A stretch of DNA of 64,000 nucleotides from Flavobacterium chryseum (GTDB lineage: Bacteria > Bacteroidota > Bacteroidia > Flavobacteriales > Flavobacteriaceae): positions 124,001 to 188,000 of the forward strand of contig NZ_SNWW01000001.1 of NCBI RefSeq assembly GCF_004362015.1, in the 5' to 3' direction. This document shows positions 18,136 to 25,376 of this stretch, piece by piece. Below the pieces are notes generated by a model. It was not told the DNA's origin, did not search any database, and saw only the letters and a list, made by a program, of their open reading frames with translations. The stretch's first letter is position 1. Each line of letters starts with the position of its first letter. The translations under genes and the position numbers were made by a program.

Positions 18136-18675
18136 ATGATACATATTCCTGATTTTGCTCACGTAACAACTGTACAAATTATATTTTGTTTCTTAGCTTT
18201 TATTACAGTAGCAACCGCATTTTTAACTATTTTTAGCAGAAACCCAATTCATAGTGCCATTTATCTGGTAATTTGTTTCTTTTCTATTGCTGGTCATTAT
18301 TTACTTTTAAATGCTCAGTTTTTGGCTATTGTGCATATTATAGTCTATTCCGGAGCAATTATGATTCTGTTTCTGTTTACGATTATGTTGATGAATTTAA
18401 ACGAACAACGCGATGTACACCGACCAAGAATAACACGTTTGGGCGCCATTGTTTCTTTTTGTTTGATTTGTATTGTGTTAATTGCAATATTCATAAATTC
18501 TAAACCAATTGTTGGTGCTTACGATTCCATAGGAGAAGATTTCCAATCTATTAAAGTATTGGGTAAGATATTACTAAATGAATATATGGTTCCGTTTGAA
18601 TTTGCTTCAGTTTTACTTTTGGTAGCAATGATTGGAACTGTACTATTGTCTAAAAAAGAAAAATTAAATAAATAA
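18136..18675 (+). CDS. nuoJ: NADH-quinone oxidoreductase subunit J
   Basis: Membrane-arm subunit with five helices, 179 residues. The third helix carries the conserved segment [17 protein letters not shown], in which the pi-bulge involved in coupling occurs. The ATG follows the nuoI stop without a gap and the stop overlaps the nuoK start by one base, so nuoI-J-K-L are translated as a packed unit. Confidence 0.96.
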   Translation: MIHIPDFAHVTTVQIIFCFLAFITVATAFLTIFSRNPIHSAIYLVICFFSIAGHYLLLNAQFLAIVHIIVYSGAIMILFLFTIMLMNLNEQRDVHRPRITRLGAIVSFCLICIVLIAIFINSKPIVGAYDSIGEDFQSIKVLGKILLNEYMVPFEFASVLLLVAMIGTVLLSKKEKLNK

Positions 18676-18995
18676 TGGGTAATATATTAAATCAAATAGG
18701 TATTGAAAACTACATCTTTTTAAGTGTTGTACTTTTCTGTATTGGTGTTTTTGGTGTATTGTATAGACGAAATGCAATCATTGTATTTATGTCTATCGAA
18801 ATCATGTTGAATGCTGTAAACCTTTTATTTGTTGCTTTTTCAACTTATCATCAGGATGCACAGGGGCAAGTCTTTGTATTCTTTTCGATGGCTGTTGCTG
18901 CGGCAGAAGTTGCAGTAGGATTGGCTATTTTAGTTTCGATCTTTAGAAATTTAGGTTCGATTAGTATCGATAATTTAAAAAATTTAAAAGGATAA
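18675..18995 (+). CDS. nuoK: NADH-quinone oxidoreductase subunit K
   Basis: Small membrane-arm subunit, 106 residues with three helices, related to MrpC. The two buried glutamates of the proton path are seen in [12 protein letters not shown] (helix 2) and [11 protein letters not shown] (helix 3). It begins on the last base of the nuoJ stop and ends directly before nuoL. Confidence 0.97.
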   Translation: MGNILNQIGIENYIFLSVVLFCIGVFGVLYRRNAIIVFMSIEIMLNAVNLLFVAFSTYHQDAQGQVFVFFSMAVAAAEVAVGLAILVSIFRNLGSISIDNLKNLKG

Positions 18996-20885
18996 ATGGA
19001 AATGGATACCAATTTAGCTTTAGTTTTAGTATTAGCTCCTTTTTTAGGATTTTTAATCAATGTTTTCTTCGGAAAGACTCTGGGAAAAACAGTTTCGGGA
19101 ATTATCGGAACTGCCTCTGTTGTCGTTTCTTTTTTTGTTACAATTTTCTTTTTCAATCAAATTACTCAAACTGGAAAAGCCATTCAAATTACTTTATTTG
19201 ACTGGATTCAGATCAGTAATTTACATATTAATCTTGGATTTTTATTAGATCAATTATCTCTGCTTTGGTTGCTTTTTGTAACTGGTATTGGTTCTTTGAT
19301 ACATTTATACTCTATTAGTTACATGCACGATGACGAAAATATGCACAAATTTTTTGCGTATTTGAATCTGTTCGTATTCTTCATGATAACACTTGTAATT
19401 GGAAGTAACTTATTAGTTTTATTTATTGGCTGGGAAGGTGTTGGACTTTGCTCGTACTTATTAATTGGATTTTGGTACAAAAACCAGGATTACAATGATG
19501 CAGCGAAAAAAGCTTTCATTATGAACAGAATTGGAGATTTAGGTCTTTTGATCGGAATGTTTATTATTGGTTCAATGTTCTCGACTTTAGATTATGCTAC
19601 TTTACAAACAGCAATTGCCGGAACTACTAATTTAAATTTACCATTGCTTTCTCTAGCTGCTTTATGCTTGTTTATTGGAGCTTGTGGTAAATCTGCTCAA
19701 ATTCCATTATATACTTGGTTACCGGATGCGATGGCCGGACCAACTCCAGTTTCAGCATTAATTCACGCTGCAACAATGGTTACTGCAGGTATCTTTATGG
19801 TAACGAGATTACACTTTGTTTTTGATTTAGCACCAGACGTTCAAACTGTTATTGCAGTTGTTGGGGCTGTAACTTCATTGGTTGCTGCAACAATTGGTTT
19901 GGTTCAGACCGATATTAAAAAAGTACTGGCTTACTCTACCGTTTCTCAATTAGGTTTAATGTTCTTAGCCTTAGGGTTGGGTGCTTATGAAGTAGCTGTT
20001 TTTCACGTAATCACACATGCTTTCTTTAAAGCTTGTTTGTTCTTAGGTTCAGGATCTGTAATTCACGGTTTACATGGAGAACAAGATATGCGTAAAATGG
20101 GTGGTTTGCGTAAAGCAATGCCTGTAACGTTCTGGACAATGCTAATTTCATCATTAGCAATTTCTGGTGTCCCATTTTTCTCTGGTTTTTTCTCTAAAGA
20201 TGAAATTTTAATGACCGCTTTCCACCACAGTATTCCATTATATGTTGTTGGATCTATTGCTTCAATCATGACAGCTTTCTATATGTTTAGATTAATGTTC
20301 TTAACTTTCTTTAAAGATTTTAGAGGAACTGAAGAACAAAAACATCACTTACATGAAAGTGATGGATTAATTACTTTCCCTTTAATGATTTTAGCAGTTT
20401 TAGCTACTTTTGGCGGATTAATTAGTTTGCCTGGAAATAGTTGGTTAAATGAATATCTGGCTCCTCTTTTTGCAAAAGCAGCAGGCGAAGAACATCATTT
20501 AGGAACTACAGAATATACTTTAATGGGTGTTGCTGTTTTAGGCGGTTTATTAGGAATTTTAATTGCTTACATCAAATACTTCAAACAAGATAATGTTCCG
20601 GAAGCAGATGAAAACATAACAGGATTAACAAAAGTTCTATACAACAAATATTATGTTGATGAAATTTACGACGCCATATTTGTTCGCTCAGTAAACGCAT
20701 TATCAAGATTCTTTAGAGACTATATTGAAACTCGTTTATCAGCACTTGTATTCGGATTAGGAAAAGTAACCAATGAAATAGGTTTTCAGGGTAAAAAATT
20801 ACAAAGCGGAAGCATCGGGCTATATCTTTTTGCTTTTGTTTTGGGTCTTTGCGCCATTGTTTCCTATATATTTTTAGCTAAATAA
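18996..20885 (+). CDS. nuoL: NADH-quinone oxidoreductase subunit L
   Basis: Distal proton-pumping antiporter-like subunit, 629 residues with about 16 helices and the long lateral helix near the C-terminus. The core motif is FIGWEGVGLCSYLLIGFWY with the key Glu, followed by GACGKSAQIPLYTWLPDAMA and PTPVSALIHAATMV. A second Met two codons later is an alternative start. The soluble loop between the last helices is rich in His and Glu (AAGEEHHLG), a variable part of the family. Confidence 0.98.
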   Translation: MEMDTNLALVLVLAPFLGFLINVFFGKTLGKTVSGIIGTASVVVSFFVTIFFFNQITQTGKAIQITLFDWIQISNLHINLGFLLDQLSLLWLLFVTGIGSLIHLYSISYMHDDENMHKFFAYLNLFVFFMITLVIGSNLLVLFIGWEGVGLCSYLLIGFWYKNQDYNDAAKKAFIMNRIGDLGLLIGMFIIGSMFSTLDYATLQTAIAGTTNLNLPLLSLAALCLFIGACGKSAQIPLYTWLPDAMAGPTPVSALIHAATMVTAGIFMVTRLHFVFDLAPDVQTVIAVVGAVTSLVAATIGLVQTDIKKVLAYSTVSQLGLMFLALGLGAYEVAVFHVITHAFFKACLFLGSGSVIHGLHGEQDMRKMGGLRKAMPVTFWTMLISSLAISGVPFFSGFFSKDEILMTAFHHSIPLYVVGSIASIMTAFYMFRLMFLTFFKDFRGTEEQKHHLHESDGLITFPLMILAVLATFGGLISLPGNSWLNEYLAPLFAKAAGEEHHLGTTEYTLMGVAVLGGLLGILIAYIKYFKQDNVPEADENITGLTKVLYNKYYVDEIYDAIFVRSVNALSRFFRDYIETRLSALVFGLGKVTNEIGFQGKKLQSGSIGLYLFAFVLGLCAIVSYIFLAK

Positions 20886-20895
20886 TTTAACAACT

Positions 20896-22335
20896 ATGAA
20901 CGTTTCTCTTATATTAATTATTCTTTTAATTGGTGCATTTGCCACTTATTTTGTTGGTGACAAACTAGCTTCAAAAGTTGCTTTGTTCTTTAGTTTAGCG
21001 GCTTTAGGCTGTTCATTGGTTTTGTTAAGTCATTTTAATGCAGGCGAAAACATCAGTTTAATCAACGCCTGGATTAATCAACCTAAAATCTCATTTGCAC
21101 TAAATGCTGATGGATTAGCAATTGCTATGCTTTTGTTAACTGTTGCTTTAACGCCAATTATTATATTCTCTTCTTTTGGAAACGAATATAAAAATGCTAA
21201 AGGTTTTTATGCTTTAATTTTATTTATGGCCTTTGCAATGACAGGAACTTTCCTTGCTGCAGATGGACTTTTATATTATATTTTCTGGGAGTTAGCTCTT
21301 ATTCCTATTTACTTTATTGCTCTTATTTGGGGTAATGGCGATGCGGAAGAACGAAGAAAAGCAGTGGTGAAATTCTTTATTTACACACTTGCCGGATCTT
21401 TATTCATGCTAATTGCTTTCATTTATTTATATCAAAAAGCGCATAGTTTCTTAATTGAAGATTTATATAAATTAGATTTGTCAGCAAACGAACAGCTTTG
21501 GATTTTCTTAGCTTTCTTTTTAGCTTATGCAATTAAAATTCCAATTATTCCTTTTCATACTTGGCAAGCGAATGTTTACCAAAAAGCTCCAACTGTTGGA
21601 ACAATGCTTTTATCTGGTATCATGCTGAAAATGGGATTATATAGTGTTATTCGTTGGCAATTGCCACTTGCGCCACTTGCTGCAAAAGAATACATGAATA
21701 TTTTTATAGCTTTAGGAATTGCCGGAGTTATTTACGGATCAATCGTTGCTTTAAGACAAAAAGATTTAAAGAAATTATTGGCTTATTCATCATTAGCTCA
21801 CGTTGGATTAATTGCTGCCGGAACTTACACTCTAACAATTGACGGTTTACGCGGTGCTGTTTTACAAATGATCGCTCACGGTTTTGTTGTTGTTGGATTA
21901 TTTTTCGCTGCTGAAATTATCTTTAGAAGATTTGAAACCAGAGAAATTAATGCAATGGGCGGAATTCGTATTCAATCTCCAAAATTTACATCAATGTTTT
22001 TAATTTTGGTTTTAGCATCAGTTGCTTTGCCAGGCACTTTTAACTTTGTTGGAGAATTTACAGTTTTGTACAGTCTTTCTCAAATTAATGTTTGGTTCGC
22101 TGTATTAGGCGGAACAACTATTATCCTGGGAGCTTATTATATGCTTAAAATGTTTCAGAATGTAATGTTGGGAGAAACAAATTCTAAAACTTTTGCAGAT
22201 GTTTCGGTTAATGAAGGAATATCATTGGTAGTAATTATTGCGGTTTTAATATTCTTCGGATTTTATCCAAAACCAATTACAGATTTGATTACTCCAAGTT
22301 TAGAAAACATTTTAAACGTTATCAACAAGAATTAA
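20896..22335 (+). CDS. nuoM: NADH-quinone oxidoreductase subunit M
   Basis: Middle antiporter-like subunit of complex I, 479 residues, about 14 helices. The conserved Glu lies in YYIFWELALIPIYFIA, the Lys sites in FLAYAIKIPIIPFHTWQANVY and in the segment around KKLLAYSSLAHVG. It starts 10 bases after the nuoL stop. The 150 bases before nuoN hold ATTTTAGATT repeats but no sign of a terminator. Confidence 0.98.
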   Translation: MNVSLILIILLIGAFATYFVGDKLASKVALFFSLAALGCSLVLLSHFNAGENISLINAWINQPKISFALNADGLAIAMLLLTVALTPIIIFSSFGNEYKNAKGFYALILFMAFAMTGTFLAADGLLYYIFWELALIPIYFIALIWGNGDAEERRKAVVKFFIYTLAGSLFMLIAFIYLYQKAHSFLIEDLYKLDLSANEQLWIFLAFFLAYAIKIPIIPFHTWQANVYQKAPTVGTMLLSGIMLKMGLYSVIRWQLPLAPLAAKEYMNIFIALGIAGVIYGSIVALRQKDLKKLLAYSSLAHVGLIAAGTYTLTIDGLRGAVLQMIAHGFVVVGLFFAAEIIFRRFETREINAMGGIRIQSPKFTSMFLILVLASVALPGTFNFVGEFTVLYSLSQINVWFAVLGGTTIILGAYYMLKMFQNVMLGETNSKTFADVSVNEGISLVVIIAVLIFFGFYPKPITDLITPSLENILNVINKN

Positions 22336-22336
22336 G

Positions 22337-22475
22337 ATTTTAGATTGAGATTAACGATTTTTGATTTCAGATTGTCTGAAGCTTTAAAAGTTAAATTTAT
22401 TATCGAAGGAAAATTAAAATATATTTTAAATAAAAATAAATTAGGGCATCATTAGTTTTAGATTTCCTAAATCAA
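22337..22475. repeat. TTTTAGATT repeats between nuoM and nuoN
   Basis: Right after the nuoM stop comes TTTTAGATTGAGATT, TTTGATTTCAGATTG and, nearer nuoN, TTTTAGATTTCCTAAATC. These are degenerate reverse-orientation copies of the word seen before nuoB and nuoE. Confidence 0.45.
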
Positions 22476-22485
22476 AAAAACAAAA

Positions 22486-23877
22486 ATGAATACATTAATA
22501 GCTATAACAGGATTGGGTATTTTCTGCCTATTGTTTGAAATTCTTAATTTAAGAAAGGCCATTGTTCCAATTACCATTATTGGTTTGTTGGGTGTTTTGG
22601 CACTTAACTATTACGAATTTGGAACAACAGCAAGTTATTACAATAACATGATTACAGTGAGTAAATTCTCGACTGCCTTTTCATCGTTGTTTATTATTTT
22701 AACTATTTTCCTGGTAGCTTTAAGTCATAACTTTTACGAAAACCATCCAACTAAAATCTCTGATTTTATTGCTATAAAAATATTTTTATTGGCCGGAGGT
22801 GTAGCAATGGTTTCTTTTGGAAATTTGGCTATGTTTTTCTTAGGAATTGAAATTCTATCAATCGCATTGTATGTTTTAGCTGCGAGCGATCGTTTAAATT
22901 TAAAGAGTAACGAAGCCGGTATGAAATACTTTTTGATGGGATCTTTTGCATCAGGAATTATTTTATTTGGTATTTGTTTGATTTACGGAGCAATGGGAAG
23001 TTTTGACGTGGCAGAAATTCACGAAAGCTCTTTATCTGCAGAATTACCAATTTGGTTTCCAATCGGAATGATTTTAATGATAATCGGAATGTTGTTTAAA
23101 GTTGCGGCAGTTCCATTTCATTTTTGGGCTCCGGATGTTTATGAAGGTTCTCCTGCATTAACAACTGCTTTGATGAGCACACTTGCAAAAGTTATTGCCA
23201 TTGCAACATTATATAAATTAATTGAAGGATTAAATTTAATTCCGTCACTTGACAATCAAGAACTTTTAGGGACTTTCGAAAATATCGTTGTGTTTGTTTC
23301 TATCGCATCAATGACCGTTGGAAACATTATGGCATTACGTCAGGTAAATGTAAAACGTATGTTAGCATTCTCAGGAATTTCTCATGCTGGTTTTATGTTG
23401 ATGACTTTATTAAGCATTTCGAGTTCGGCGGGTGTATTGCTTTATTATACTGCAGCTTATGCTTTGGCTGGAATTGCATCTTTTAGTGTTATCTTATATG
23501 TTTGCAAAAATCAGGATAACGAGGATATTACGAATTTTCATGGTTTGGGAAAAACCAATCCTTTATTGGCTGCAATCTTAACAGGTTCATTATTATCTAT
23601 GGCGGGTATTCCAATTTTTTCAGGATTCTTTGCTAAATTATTCTTGTTTAATCAAACGATTCAGGCCGGATATATTGCCTTGGTAATTGTAGCTGTTATT
23701 AACTCTATTATTAGTGTTGGTTATTATTTTAAATTGATTTTAGCCATGTACTCAAAAGAACCAAACGAAGAGCGTACCGGAAAACCATTTCTTATTTATG
23801 CTGTTGCTGTAATCTCAATTACTTTAAACATTGTACTGGGATTATTTCCATCTTTAGTTTTAGATTTATTGAAATAA
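22486..23877 (+). CDS. nuoN: NADH-quinone oxidoreductase subunit N
   Basis: Proximal antiporter-like subunit, 463 residues, about 14 helices. Key segments are FFLGIEILSIALYVLAA with the buried Glu, LFKVAAVPFHFWAPDVYEG with the Lys and His residues, and VKRMLAFSGISHAGFML. It closes the nuo operon and is followed by a strong terminator, so all 14 subunits are present in the canonical order. Confidence 0.97.
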   Translation: MNTLIAITGLGIFCLLFEILNLRKAIVPITIIGLLGVLALNYYEFGTTASYYNNMITVSKFSTAFSSLFIILTIFLVALSHNFYENHPTKISDFIAIKIFLLAGGVAMVSFGNLAMFFLGIEILSIALYVLAASDRLNLKSNEAGMKYFLMGSFASGIILFGICLIYGAMGSFDVAEIHESSLSAELPIWFPIGMILMIIGMLFKVAAVPFHFWAPDVYEGSPALTTALMSTLAKVIAIATLYKLIEGLNLIPSLDNQELLGTFENIVVFVSIASMTVGNIMALRQVNVKRMLAFSGISHAGFMLMTLLSISSSAGVLLYYTAAYALAGIASFSVILYVCKNQDNEDITNFHGLGKTNPLLAAILTGSLLSMAGIPIFSGFFAKLFLFNQTIQAGYIALVIVAVINSIISVGYYFKLILAMYSKEPNEERTGKPFLIYAVAVISITLNIVLGLFPSLVLDLLK

Positions 23878-23899
23878 AAACTTATTCAAAATATATACA

Positions 23900-23929
23900 A
23901 ATCCACCTGCTACAACAGGTGGATTTTTT
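23900..23929 (+). terminator. Terminator of the nuo operon
   Basis: A 10-bp perfect stem AATCCACCTG / CAGGTGGATT with a 6-nt loop is followed by a T-run. Confidence 0.9.
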
Positions 23930-24007
23930 ATTTAAAGATGAATCTAATTAGAACAGAAAATCATGTTAAAAAATTTACTGAAATAAGTACACATCAAAAA
24001 AACTCCA

Positions 24008-24015
24008 TATATTTG
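24008..24015 (+). promoter_or_regulatory. -7 promoter element of the BI-1 gene
   Basis: TATATTTG matches TAnnTTTG and lies 25 bases upstream of the ATG at 24040. It supports that start over the in-frame ATG at 23938, which lies upstream of this element and almost inside the nuo terminator. Confidence 0.5.
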
Positions 24016-24039
24016 AGGATAAATAAAAGTATTAGAAAT

Positions 24040-24813
24040 ATGAACTTCAATTCAAAAAATCCATTTTTAAGCAACAAGCGTTTTTCATCAAATGCTGTTT
24101 CAAAAGCTGAAGAAGTACACCACGCACAAATTATTGACTATAATCAGGAAATGACTTTGTCAGGTACTATAAATAAAACAGCTATTTTATTTTTGATATT
24201 ATGCGGATCTGCAATGACAACATGGTGGATGGCATTTAACGGACTGAATGTAATGTTACCGGCTATTGGCGGTGCTATTGTTGGGCTTATTTTAGTTGTA
24301 ATTTCAGCATTCAAACCACAATATTCTCCATACTTAGCTCCAGGTTACGCCTTATTTGAAGGTTTATTCATTGGAGGAATCTCTGCTATTTTTGAAGCTA
24401 TGTATCCAGGAATTGTAATCAATGCTGTTGGAGCAACTTTAGTTACTTTTTTGATTTGTTTAGGTTTATATAAATTTAAAATTGTAAAAGTTACGGAAAA
24501 ATTTAAGTCTGTTGTAGTTGCTGCTACTCTGGCAATCGCTACTTATTATTTAATTTCGTGGTTGGTATCAATGTTTACAAGCTTTACTCCTGTACATTAC
24601 GGAAATTCTATGATGAGTATTGGTATCAGTGTTTTTGTAATTATTATTGCAGCTCTAAACTTATTCTTAGATTTTGACCAGATTGAAAAAGGCGTTCAGG
24701 AAAGAATGCCAAAATTCATGGAATGGTATGGCGCAATGGGACTAATTATTACATTAGTTTGGTTATATATTGAATTCTTAAGATTACTATCAAAATTATC
24801 CAGCAAGAATTAA
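24040..24813 (+). CDS. Bax inhibitor-1/YccA family membrane protein
   Basis: A 257-residue integral membrane protein with a polar N-terminus that begins with the family-typical FNSKNPFLSNKRF and then about seven helices. The region GYALFEGLFIGGISAIFE and the last helix pair with LDFDQIE (the Asp pair that forms the pH-sensitive latch in BI-1 structures) are recognisable. Members are thought to conduct Ca2+ or to interact with the FtsH protease; which applies here is unknown. I reject the 34-residue extension up to 23938. Confidence 0.9.
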   Translation: MNFNSKNPFLSNKRFSSNAVSKAEEVHHAQIIDYNQEMTLSGTINKTAILFLILCGSAMTTWWMAFNGLNVMLPAIGGAIVGLILVVISAFKPQYSPYLAPGYALFEGLFIGGISAIFEAMYPGIVINAVGATLVTFLICLGLYKFKIVKVTEKFKSVVVAATLAIATYYLISWLVSMFTSFTPVHYGNSMMSIGISVFVIIIAALNLFLDFDQIEKGVQERMPKFMEWYGAMGLIITLVWLYIEFLRLLSKLSSKN

Positions 24814-24833
24814 TCTCTTGCATTATAAAATTT

Positions 24834-24867
24834 AAAGCCTTTCTGAGAATTCAGAAAGGCTTTTTTA
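24834..24867 (+). terminator. Terminator of the BI-1 gene
   Basis: A 13-bp perfect stem AAAGCCTTTCTGA / TCAGAAAGGCTTT with a 4-nt loop GAAT and a T-run. Confidence 0.9.
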
Positions 24868-25175
24868 TTAAATAGAATTTCTTCAAAATCCATCAAATTA
24901 GCTATTTATTATCTTTCTTCTATTGATTCTAATCTTAAATCTAATCAACTATTGCCGTTTTTGATTAAAAATAAATACTTAAAAAGGTAAAAAGTACATT
25001 GTAAACTACATCAATTATTTAAAAATATAAAAATTAACCCTCTTTTTCTTATTTTAATACTTGATCAGATTTTTATCTAAAAATATCCCTAATTGATTAA
25101 ATGTTTTTACAATCATGGTCTGAATAAAAAGGATAAATGTAGTAAAAATAACACTTCAGAAACATTTATATCATT

Positions 25176-25210
25176 ATGTAATAAATTACAATTAATGCAA
25201 TTTATTACAT
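25176..25210. promoter_or_regulatory. Upstream operator-like inverted repeat of the pectate lyase gene
   Basis: ATGTAATAAATT is repeated in inverse as AATTTATTACAT with 11 bases between the arms; an extra ATTACA lies inside (25185-25190). It shares the half-site TGTAAT with the palindrome at 25297. The preceding 300 bases (24868-25175) are AT-rich and hold no gene. Confidence 0.5.
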
Positions 25211-25268
25211 ATTTACTCTTTAAGTAATGTGTTTTTTATATTATATGTTTTTTTATGATAAAATAATT

Positions 25269-25296
25269 TTGAATATCGAAATTTTATTTATTTTTG
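25269..25296 (+). promoter_or_regulatory. Promoter of the pectate lyase gene
   Basis: TTG at 25269-25271, a 17-base spacer and TATTTTTG at 25289-25296 fit the Bacteroidota promoter. The palindrome TGTAATCGATTACA starts on the next base and so overlaps the expected transcription start. Confidence 0.6.
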
Positions 25297-25310
25297 TGTA
25301 ATCGATTACA
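25297..25310. promoter_or_regulatory. Operator palindrome TGTAATCGATTACA
   Basis: A perfect 14-bp palindrome with a central CG, the layout bound by LacI-family regulators. Another half-site TGTAAT lies at 25325. Its position at the transcription start suggests repression until a pectin-derived ligand is present; the regulator is not in this window. Confidence 0.55.
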
Positions 25311-25376
25311 ATAAAACCACTTTTTGTAATGTGAAAATAACCACACAATTACTTTTACTAACTTAAACAAACTATC

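Noticed and set aside
23938..24039. N-terminal extension of the BI-1 protein
   Set aside because: It begins 9 bases after the nuo terminator and contains the likely promoter of the BI-1 gene; the family N-terminus begins at 24040.
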